Of a stretch of DNA of 5,085 nt, positions 1 through 5,068 are shown piece after piece (positions within the stretch are counted from its first letter, which is position 1; every line of letters begins with the position of its first letter). The notes under the pieces were generated by a model, which was given only the letters and a program-made list of their open reading frames with translations, did not search any database and was not told the DNA's origin. The stretch spans positions 1 through 5,085 of the forward strand of contig DAOUSS010000126.1 of the NCBI GenBank assembly GCA_030627085.1, read 5' to 3'. A program made the position numbers and the translations under genes. The stretch is from Candidatus Stahliibacteriota bacterium. Its GTDB lineage: Bacteria > Hydrothermota > UBA3073.

Positions 1-805
1 AGTAATTATTTAGCGCCTTTAAACATTCATTCTTCTCCACCTTGATATTGTATAATGCACGATGTGTGGGAAGTATAACAAGCCCATCATCAGAGGTTGA
101 TACAAATGTCACCATAACATAACCTGCATCAGGATTCTCTCGACTGTAGGTAAGTGCAGTCTCATACCTGTGATGCCCATCTGCAATAAGTATGGATTTA
201 TCTGCCATAAACTTGGAAATCTTATTTATTATTTTACCATCTGTCACTTTCCATATCTTGTGTATTACTCCCTCCTCAAAAGATTCCTCTACCTCTATTA
301 CAGGCGAAAGCGAGGTCGCAGGTGCGAGAAGTTCTGTGACAAAGTTTTTCTCATCAGGATACAGCATAAATATCTGTCCAAGATGTGTTTTTGTTGCCCT
401 CAGAAGATTTAATCTATCCTCTTTTGGCTTTGAAAGGGTTCTCTCGTGTGGCAAAACGACACCTGTGGAGAAATCTTCCAGTTTGATGATGGCACAGAAA
501 CCTTTCCTTGTCTTTCTCTCTCCAGTTGGGGCAGTAAACTCTTGATGATAAGGATATATACAAGGTGTCTTGTCCTGTACAAGGATACCAGAATTAAGCC
601 ACGCTCTCAGATACTCGCCTGCCTTTTCATATTTATTCGGGCTATCGTACGGCAGTATCACCCTTACTATATTGTAATCGTTCTTCTTATAATATGTCTC
701 CTGCATAACGGGAGTTATCTTGTCATATGGTTGCGTAACCACATCCTTTATCCTTACCTTTTCTGTATTATATCTTACGCCTTGAAATGGTCTTACATTA
801 GCCAT
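1..805 (-). CDS. DUF1015 family protein, 3' end cut by window edge
   Basis: This frame is open from an ATG at 805 to the left edge and gives 268 codons; the C-terminal part (the family is usually about 400 residues or more) lies outside. The N-terminus carries the DUF1015 hallmark: RPFQGVRYN at residues 5-13, then VVTQPYDKITP at about 22-32, and YNIVRVILP. Further on are RATKTHLGQIF and the signature IADGHHRYETAL at about 207-218, with the His pair at 211-212. The role of the family is not established. The DGHHR motif resembles the DGxHR box of ParB/sulfiredoxin-fold proteins, some of which are free-serine kinases, but that link is my inference. No signal peptide or membrane segment is visible, so it is probably cytosolic. 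A GGAGGG ribosome-binding site supports the start. A 180-bp spacer separates it from manC, so it may be a separate transcription unit. Family call sure, function unknown. Confidence 0.93.
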   Translation of the reverse strand, partial: MANVRPFQGVRYNTEKVRIKDVVTQPYDKITPVMQETYYKKNDYNIVRVILPYDSPNKYEKAGEYLRAWLNSGILVQDKTPCIYPYHQEFTAPTGERKTRKGFCAIIKLEDFSTGVVLPHERTLSKPKEDRLNLLRATKTHLGQIFMLYPDEKNFVTELLAPATSLSPVIEVEESFEEGVIHKIWKVTDGKIINKISKFMADKSILIADGHHRYETALTYSRENPDAGYVMVTFVSTSDDGLVILPTHRALYNIKVEKNECLKALNNY

Positions 806-808
806 ATA

Positions 809-814
809 CCCTCC
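809..814 (-). promoter_or_regulatory. Ribosome-binding site of the DUF1015 gene
   Basis: On the minus strand GGAGGG stands three to four bases before the ATG at 805. It fixes the start at the residue where family homology begins (MANVRPF). Confidence 0.75.
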
Positions 815-851
815 AAAATTTAATTGAAATCAACTGCAGAGAACGTAGAGA

Positions 852-886
852 TAGATTATAGATTGTAGATTTCAGATTGTAGTATT
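852..886. repeat. Heptamer micro-repeat, TAGATTN x5
   Basis: On the plus strand five consecutive 7-nt units read TAGATTA, TAGATTG, TAGATTT, CAGATTG and TAGTATT. A partial unit, TAGAGA, precedes them at 846-851. The repeat lies in the untranslated region upstream of the DUF1015 start. On the minus strand the units read as AATCTA-type repeats. Similar non-coding strings are, to my recollection, common in candidate-phylum genomes. No function is evident. Confidence 0.8.
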
Positions 887-910
887 ATCGCGACTAGAAA
901 GTTGCCCCCA

Positions 911-942
911 CAATAACCTAATTACCTAATAACCTGATTACT
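911..942. repeat. Octamer micro-repeat, TAATTACC type x4
   Basis: Four 8-nt units follow each other on the plus strand: CAATAACC, TAATTACC, TAATAACC and TGATTACT. The same family recurs at 5025-5056, and the 15-mer CAATAACCTAATTAC is identical in both places (911-925 and 5041-5055). It lies between the manC stop and the DUF1015 start. Confidence 0.8.
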
Positions 943-948
943 ATCTTT

Positions 949-972
949 ACAGGGTAGGCAGAAGTTCCCTGT
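949..972. other. Weak inverted repeat downstream of manC
   Basis: ACAGGG (949-954) and CCCTGT (967-972) form a perfect 6-bp stem around a 12-nt loop, starting 14 nt after the manC stop in the direction of transcription. On the minus strand the T-rich tract precedes the stem, and no U-tract follows it. It therefore does not meet the definition of an intrinsic terminator for manC. It could be a bidirectional or processing hairpin, or chance. Confidence 0.35.
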
Positions 973-985
973 TGAAAAAAATAAA

Positions 986-2038
986 TTACAGATATTTTTT
1001 AAGTTTTTCCTTCTCGCCCATCTCTTCAATAAATTTCTTTATCCTATCTACGTGAGATTTCTTACAGACAAAAAGCACATCATCAGTATTTACTACTACC
1101 AGATCAGAAGCCCCCAAAAGGGCAGTAATACCCTTCTCATTTGACACAATACAGTTACTCGAATCCTTAAGAAATGCCTCACCTACAATCGTGTTTCCAT
1201 TCTTATCCTTACCAAGAAGTCTCTCAAGCGACAGCCAGGAGCCGACATCATCCCAGATAAAGTCTCCTTTTAAAACAGCGGCTCTCTGTGAGCGTTCCAT
1301 AACTGCATAATCTACGGATATTGCGGGAAGACCATCATATGCTTTCGTAAGTTCTTCCCATCCCAATTGCTGATTCTGGTTATTGAAGAGCTTCTCGGCT
1401 ATATATGGAGCATGTTTCTTAATCTCATCAATTATGGTCTTTACCTTCCATACAAACATACCTGAATTCCACAAAAAGCTCTTTGCTTTAAGAAATTCCA
1501 TTGCTCTCTTCTTTGTGGGTTTCTCTTTGAAACTTTTCACCCTGAAAACCCCATTTTCTATCTCCTCTCCTACTTCTATGTATCCATATCCTGTATCGGG
1601 ACGGGTTGGAGTTATACCAAATGTAACAAGCCAGTTATCTTTTGCCACTGATACTGCCCTCTCTATAGATGCGGTAAACTTTTTTCTCTCCTTTATATAG
1701 TGGTCTGCTGGAAGACATATCATAATAGCATCAGGGTCTCTTCTATGGAGACAAGAGGCAACATATGCTATTGCAGGGGCAGTATTTCTTCCAAAGGGTT
1801 CCAACAGAAGATTCGACTCCTTGATGCCCAAAACGAGACTTCTCACCATATCACCCAGTTCAGATGTGGCCACAATTACCACATTTTCAGCCGAAACCAC
1901 AGGAAGAATGCGGTCTACCGTCTCCTCCAGCATTGTCTTCTTTAATATAAGGGGCAAAAACTGCTTCGGCCGCCTCTCTCTTGATTTGGGCCAGAATCTT
2001 TCTCCTCTTCCTCCAGCAAGTATAACGGCATATATCAT
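986..2038 (-). CDS. manC: Mannose-1-phosphate guanylyltransferase (ManC/GMP type)
   Basis: The enzyme joins GTP and mannose 1-phosphate to give GDP-mannose and pyrophosphate in the cytosol, for glycan or mannosylglycerate-type products. It is 350 residues long. The nucleotidyltransferase signature is at the N-terminus: LAGGRGERFWPKSR (7-20) followed by RPKQFLPL (23-30). Then come EPFGRNTAPAIA (80-91), LPADHYI (109-115), TGYGYIEVG (149-157), the sugar-binding FKEKP (170-174), LWNSGMFVWK (189-198), SVDYAVMERS (241-250) and WDDVGSW (262-268). The length matches stand-alone guanylyltransferases; there is no fused phosphomannose isomerase domain. The start at 2038 is chosen because an AAGGAGG site precedes it by 5 nt and MIYAVILAGG is where family homology begins. 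An in-frame ATG at 2077 would add 13 residues, overlap the buk stop as ATGA, and also has a good ribosome-binding site. It is the third gene of the buk-buk-manC cluster, an unusual pairing of energy metabolism and sugar-nucleotide synthesis. Confidence 0.95.
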   Translation of the reverse strand: MIYAVILAGGRGERFWPKSRERRPKQFLPLILKKTMLEETVDRILPVVSAENVVIVATSELGDMVRSLVLGIKESNLLLEPFGRNTAPAIAYVASCLHRRDPDAIMICLPADHYIKERKKFTASIERAVSVAKDNWLVTFGITPTRPDTGYGYIEVGEEIENGVFRVKSFKEKPTKKRAMEFLKAKSFLWNSGMFVWKVKTIIDEIKKHAPYIAEKLFNNQNQQLGWEELTKAYDGLPAISVDYAVMERSQRAAVLKGDFIWDDVGSWLSLERLLGKDKNGNTIVGEAFLKDSSNCIVSNEKGITALLGASDLVVVNTDDVLFVCKKSHVDRIKKFIEEMGEKEKLKKYL

Positions 2039-2043
2039 AGTAT

Positions 2044-2050
2044 CCTCCTT
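2044..2050 (-). promoter_or_regulatory. Ribosome-binding site of manC, preferred start
   Basis: On the minus strand AAGGAGG lies 5 nt before the ATG at 2038. This is the strongest Shine-Dalgarno match in the window and decides the manC start. Confidence 0.8.
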
Positions 2051-2073
2051 TAAAAGGCACCCACCTTGCTCTT

Positions 2074-3129
2074 TCATTTGTACTCCTTTGCTTCTTCTTC
2101 TTTTCGCAACACCCTTAATGCACCCTGAGCAAGTGCAAGCATCTCATTCTCCCCAGGATATATAATAACAGGTGCTATAAATTCAATTCTTCTCTTTATC
2201 CAATCAATTAAAAGATTCGAACCTGCCAGACCGCCTGTTAGAACTATATAGTCCACATCTCCATTCAGCACTGTTGCCATCGCTCCGATCTCCTTTGATA
2301 TCTGGTAAGCCATTGCCTCGTATATCTTTCTCGCATATTTATCTCCTTCCTTTATTCTTTGAACAACCTCATCAGCCAAGTTTGTTCCGAGGTACGCAAC
2401 CAGTCCACCCTCACCAACAAGTCTCCTTAAAAGAAATGATTTCGTATACTTGCCGCAGGTACACATTTCAAGAAACGCAGTCGTAGGAAGAGAACCCGAA
2501 CGCTCGGGAGAGAAAGGCCCCTCCTGTATTGCGTTGTTTGCATCTATCAATCTGCCTTTTTTTACAGGACATACAGATATACCCCCTCCAAGATGTGCAA
2601 CAACAAGATTCATTTTCTCCATTTTTCTCTTTTTATCCTTCGCTATCTGTCTTATGCAAGCCTTTATGTTAAGTGTGTGTTGGAGAGCAACTCTCTCTAT
2701 TTCTGGTATACCCGAAAATCTGGCAAGTTCCTCAAATTCATCAACCGATACAGGGTCCACAAAGAACGATGGAATACCAAACTCTTCTGCAATGTCATAT
2801 GCAAGGAGTGCACCGATGTTTGATATATGTTCCCCCTGCACTTTCCCATTTCTTATATCGGCAAGCACTCTTTCAGTTATTCTGTAGGTTCCGCTCTTAA
2901 GCGGTTTAAAAAGCCCTCCTCGTCCAACAACACCGTCAGGTTTTATCCCCCATTTTTCTACCTCTCTCTTAATATCGTTACTCCTCGTATCTACCTGCTC
3001 CAGTACCGATTTTTTATCCTTAAAGGAGTCTCTATCATATCTTACGACGGTCTTCTTAACCTCTTTCTCATCCTTGAACATAGAAATCTTCGTAGAGGTT
3101 GAACCTGGATTTATAGCCAGCATATACAT
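2074..3129 (-). CDS. buk: Butyrate kinase, canonical copy
   Basis: It transfers phosphate between butyryl (or isobutyryl/isovaleryl) phosphate and ADP, giving ATP and the free acid, in the cytosol. It is a member of the acetate kinase (ASKHA) family. The 351 residues match the family's length. Motifs in order: acetokinase signature LAINPGSTSTK (4-14, Asn7); GRGGLFKPL with Arg70; GEHISNIG with His101; FVDPVSVDEF with Asp125; QHTLN with His151; VVAHLGGGISV with His179; GPFSPERSGSLP with Arg210; GGLVAYLGTN; VLTGG (296-300); and YPGENEMLALAQGALRVLR with Glu329. Residues expected from the acetate kinase active site all appear present. The ATG at 3129 has AAGGAG 5 nt upstream; a second in-frame ATG lies two codons in. 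It starts 9 nt after the stop of the paralogous copy, so translation is probably coupled. No phosphotransbutyrylase gene is in the window, so the preferred acyl chain is unknown. Confidence 0.95.
   Translation of the reverse strand: MYMLAINPGSTSTKISMFKDEKEVKKTVVRYDRDSFKDKKSVLEQVDTRSNDIKREVEKWGIKPDGVVGRGGLFKPLKSGTYRITERVLADIRNGKVQGEHISNIGALLAYDIAEEFGIPSFFVDPVSVDEFEELARFSGIPEIERVALQHTLNIKACIRQIAKDKKRKMEKMNLVVAHLGGGISVCPVKKGRLIDANNAIQEGPFSPERSGSLPTTAFLEMCTCGKYTKSFLLRRLVGEGGLVAYLGTNLADEVVQRIKEGDKYARKIYEAMAYQISKEIGAMATVLNGDVDYIVLTGGLAGSNLLIDWIKRRIEFIAPVIIYPGENEMLALAQGALRVLRKEEEAKEYK
2083..2089 (-). promoter_or_regulatory. Possible ribosome-binding site for an upstream manC start
   Basis: AAAGGAG lies 5 nt before the ATG at 2077, which overlaps the buk TGA as ATGA. 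The same bases encode Lys-Glu in the buk tail, and the EEAKEY tail is common in the family, so the match may be incidental. If used, it would couple manC translation to buk or produce a short leader. Confidence 0.4.
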
Positions 3130-3134
3130 AATGT

Positions 3135-3140
3135 CTCCTT
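3135..3140 (-). promoter_or_regulatory. Ribosome-binding site of buk, overlapping the upstream stop
   Basis: AAGGAG lies 5 nt before the ATG at 3129, and its first two bases are the end of the TAA stop (3139-3141) of the upstream kinase gene. Ribosomes ending one gene thus finish on the start signal of the next, which favours coupled, balanced synthesis of the two kinases. Confidence 0.8.
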
Positions 3141-4197
3141 ATGTACCTCTACTTTTGTATCTTTTTATCTTCTCCTCTCCCCTTAATACCCGCAGGGTGG
3201 ATTCCACAATTGCCTCGAGTTCGATAGATCCCGGGTATACTACAATAGTGGTATAAGGGGATATGTATTCAGAGACGAGTGATACAAGAAGTTTTGATTT
3301 GCTTCCACCCCCCGTAAGTATCACAGAATCTATCTTCCCTCCACATACCATAAGCCCACCAATACACCTGGCAATACTGTATGCCATAGCCCTGAAGATA
3401 CTATCTGCCTTTTTATCGCCTTGCTTTATCCTCTCCTCAACTTCCTTTATGGACGACGTGCCAAGCCATCTTTTAAGTCCTCCTTCTCCGTATGAAAATC
3501 TCAGCATCTCTTGTTCTGTATATCTGCCAGAAAAACAGAGTTTGGTATAATCGGGGGTTGAAAGACCGCCGCATGCCTCTGGTGAGAAAGGGCCATCCTG
3601 CCTTGCATCGGCCACATCACAGATTTTCCCCCTTTTTACAAGATTTACCGTAAGACCACCGCCTATATGAACCACAATGAACGCAGTATCCCTGAGAGGC
3701 TTCTTCATCTCTTCTGCCCTTCTTCTTGCCTGTGCTCTAACATTCAGCGAATGTGTCCTTCCCGATCTCGGGATTTCCGGGAGCCCTGATACTCTTGCGG
3801 GTTCCCAGAGTTCATCTGTGGAAATAGGATCTACCATGTATGCAGGGATTGAGAACTTCTCTTTTATATCATGTGCAATAAGTATACCAAGATTTGCAGC
3901 ATGCTGGGCATCTACCCTGCCATATCTTATGTCATCAATTATACCCTTATTGATCTCGTATACGCCACCTTCCATTGGATATAGTATGCCACCCCTTGAG
4001 GAGACTACCTTTATTTTCTGGAGATAATCACTGGTGTGGTCTATAATACAATCCATTCTCATTTCAAATTGGTCAAGGATGGGAATTGCAAGTTCATCCC
4101 CTGAGTGTTCTATCTTTTTCCTTATTATTGGCTTTTTATCATCAAATACGCCAAATTCTGTAGATGTCGAACCGGGATTTACTGCAAGAATAAGCAT
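3139..4197 (-). CDS. buk: Butyrate kinase paralogue with altered active-site motif
   Basis: At 352 residues it is collinear with the adjacent butyrate kinase over its whole length, so the pair is a tandem duplication or two related kinases. Visible motifs: LAVNPGSTSTE (4-14, Asn7); SRGGILYPM with Arg68; AQHAANLG with His99; MVDPISTDEL with Asp123; RTHSLNVRA with His149; VVHIGGGLTV with His177; GPFSPEACGGLST (202-214); GEGGLKRWLGTS; ILTGGGSKSK (293-302); and YPGSIELEAI with Glu326. The family motif GPFSPERSG is changed: the arginine, matching Arg241 of acetate kinase, is Ala208, followed by Cys209. DVNNA is replaced by DVADA. It may act on a different acid, be weak, or be a partner subunit of the next gene product; these are inferences. 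The start at 4197 fits family homology but has only a weak CAGG in front, and the leader is made of heptamer repeats. Family assignment firm, activity uncertain. Confidence 0.9.
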   Translation of the reverse strand: MLILAVNPGSTSTEFGVFDDKKPIIRKKIEHSGDELAIPILDQFEMRMDCIIDHTSDYLQKIKVVSSRGGILYPMEGGVYEINKGIIDDIRYGRVDAQHAANLGILIAHDIKEKFSIPAYMVDPISTDELWEPARVSGLPEIPRSGRTHSLNVRAQARRRAEEMKKPLRDTAFIVVHIGGGLTVNLVKRGKICDVADARQDGPFSPEACGGLSTPDYTKLCFSGRYTEQEMLRFSYGEGGLKRWLGTSSIKEVEERIKQGDKKADSIFRAMAYSIARCIGGLMVCGGKIDSVILTGGGSKSKLLVSLVSEYISPYTTIVVYPGSIELEAIVESTLRVLRGEEKIKRYKSRGT

Positions 4198-4201
4198 AAC
4201 C

Positions 4202-4243
4202 TGACTATTGACAAATGACTAATGACCAGTGACCAATGACTAA
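4202..4243. repeat. Heptamer micro-repeat, TGACNAN x6
   Basis: Six uninterrupted 7-nt units read TGACTAT, TGACAAA, TGACTAA, TGACCAG, TGACCAA and TGACTAA on the plus strand. They fill nearly all of the 52-nt gap between the DUF3108 stop and the kinase paralogue's ATG, so they form its leader. The invariant core is TGAC-x-A. Similar TTAGTCATTGGTCA strings occur, to my recollection, in intergenic DNA of several candidate phyla. Confidence 0.88.
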
Positions 4244-4249
4244 TCCCCA

Positions 4250-4876
4250 TTACCTCTTTATTGCCTTTATATGCCCGAACTTAAGGTCTACATAAAGAAC
4301 GGAAGGGATCATATCACTGTTGTAATACAGGATCAACCCCTGTCCTCCAAATACCTTCACGCCTTCCACAAAAGGAGTTATAACAAGATAGGTTTCATCG
4401 CCAATCTTCACTTCACTCACAGGTACTGCTATCTCTCGGTTCCTTTTACCATCATGGAGCATCAGCACAAGGGTGTCCCCTGGAGATGGAGAAAGCGTTC
4501 TTATGTAATAGATGAGAGAGAATATCTCTCTTGCATCACTGGAGAGTTCAACCGTATCTCTATCATTATATATAGCAAATCCCCTGTAATGATAAAATGC
4601 TATCTTCCTGTGTCTTTTATACCTGCCCTCTTCTATCCATGCCTCATAAAGAAGTGGTTTGTATGTGGTATCAACCCAGACCTCGTACCTGTCATTGACC
4701 CTGTATATATGTGATATTCCTTCGCTGGTTTTCTGTATACAGGTAATCTTGTATATGCCATTTACCTCTTCAAAATAGAGCCTTATCACCCCTGCAGGGA
4801 AGGGTCCGAACCTGGCGTTATATACGAGTTCCTCGGGTACCGGAATAAGAAAGAACAATATATTCAAAAAGATCAT
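4250..4876 (-). CDS. DUF3108 family protein, probably exported
   Basis: The frame gives 208 residues from the ATG at 4876. It shows the DUF3108 pattern: an opening strand EELVYNARFGPFPAG (15-29) like the family's GExLxYxVxWGxxxxG; HIYRVNDRYEVWVD (56-69); KPLLYEAWIEEGRY (73-86); a DAREIFSLIYYIR motif (114-126) like the family's D-x-R-D-x-x-S-x-x-Y-Y-x-R; and a C-terminal SDMIPSVLYVDLKFGHI (187-203) like the family's D-x-x-R-x-P-V. The biochemical role of the family is unknown; members are usually secreted or periplasmic beta-rich proteins. Residues 2-11 (IFLNILFFLI) are hydrophobic and could be a short signal peptide, though basic residues are missing. The start at 4876 is preferred: extending to the ATG at 4951 would translate a GC-rich palindrome (residues PPAKAGQAW) that looks like intergenic repeat. 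The site upstream (GGGAAGA) is a poor Shine-Dalgarno. It is 52 nt before the first kinase gene, so co-transcription is possible. Confidence 0.82.
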   Translation of the reverse strand: MIFLNILFFLIPVPEELVYNARFGPFPAGVIRLYFEEVNGIYKITCIQKTSEGISHIYRVNDRYEVWVDTTYKPLLYEAWIEEGRYKRHRKIAFYHYRGFAIYNDRDTVELSSDAREIFSLIYYIRTLSPSPGDTLVLMLHDGKRNREIAVPVSEVKIGDETYLVITPFVEGVKVFGGQGLILYYNSDMIPSVLYVDLKFGHIKAIKR

Positions 4877-4894
4877 ATCGGATTCTTCCCACGC

Positions 4895-4918
4895 CTGCCC
4901 CGCCTTGGCGGGGGGCAG
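4895..4918. repeat. GC-rich palindromic element
   Basis: CCCCGCC (4898-4904) and GGCGGGG (4907-4913) pair perfectly around a TT. After a GG bulge (4914-4915) the outer CTG/CAG arms (4895-4897 and 4916-4918) also pair. It stands out from AT-rich surroundings and is followed by CGGGCGGACG at 4923-4932. It resembles dispersed palindromic intergenic repeats seen in candidate-phylum genomes. No U-tract follows on either strand, so it is not an intrinsic terminator. Confidence 0.75.
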
Positions 4919-4955
4919 ATGTCGGGCGGACGAAATTATCCCAAGATACAAACCA

Positions 4956-4987
4956 TCAAGTTATTAAGTAATTGAGTCGTTAAGTTA
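4956..4987. repeat. Octamer micro-repeat, TTAAGTNA type x4
   Basis: Four 8-nt units follow each other on the plus strand: TCAAGTTA, TTAAGTAA, TTGAGTCG and TTAAGTTA, with the shared core T-x-x-AGT. It lies in the spacer upstream of the DUF3108 gene. No gene or promoter is seen inside it. Confidence 0.75.
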
Positions 4988-5009
4988 TTTCCAAGCGTGT
5001 TCTTTTCTA

Positions 5010-5025
5010 CCTGTCGGTAGACAGG
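5010..5025. repeat. Short perfect hairpin element
   Basis: CCTGTC (5010-5015) and GACAGG (5020-5025) form a perfect 6-bp stem with a GGTA loop. An alternative pairing, CTACC with GGTAG (5007-5020 region), is also possible. This CTACCTGTCGGTAGACAGG form is typical of dispersed palindromic repeats rather than of terminators, as no T-run follows on either strand. Confidence 0.65.
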
Positions 5026-5056
5026 AATTACGTAATTACCCAATAACCTAATTACT
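5025..5056. repeat. Octamer micro-repeat, TAATTACC type, second copy
   Basis: Four 8-nt units, GAATTACG, TAATTACC, CAATAACC and TAATTACT, belong to the same family as 911-942 and share an identical 15-mer with it. The first two units create the perfect 12-bp palindrome AATTACGTAATT (5026-5037). The array directly abuts the hairpin at 5010-5025. Confidence 0.8.
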
Positions 5057-5068
5057 GTTTTTGATATA

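Noticed and set aside
855..860. TATAAT on the minus strand as a -10 box for the DUF1015 gene
   Set aside because: It is created by the heptamer repeat itself, and no -35 hexamer stands at a proper distance upstream.
949..972. Intrinsic terminator of manC
   Set aside because: The stem is only 6 bp with a 12-nt loop, and on the transcribed strand the T-run comes before, not after, the hairpin.
2450..2887. 145-codon plus-strand frame antisense to buk
   Set aside because: Its product is a low-complexity Ser/Cys-rich string antisense to conserved kinase motifs, as expected from a shadow of a real gene.
4202..4243. Possible CRISPR-like array
   Set aside because: The units are 7 nt long and directly contiguous without spacers, unlike CRISPR repeats of roughly 23-50 nt; no cas gene is present.
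4271..4714. 147-codon open frame on the plus strand
   Set aside because: It lies wholly inside the DUF3108 gene on the other strand, has no recognisable domain, and has no plausible ribosome-binding site that I could see; it is a shadow frame.
4935..4940. GATAAT on the minus strand as a -10 box for the DUF3108 gene
   Set aside because: The positions 17-18 nt upstream read TAACTT or ATAACT, which do not resemble a -35 box.
4877..4951. Longer N-terminus of the DUF3108 gene, from an ATG at 4951
   Set aside because: The extra 25 residues are translated from the GC-rich palindrome and show no family similarity; homology begins just after the ATG at 4876.
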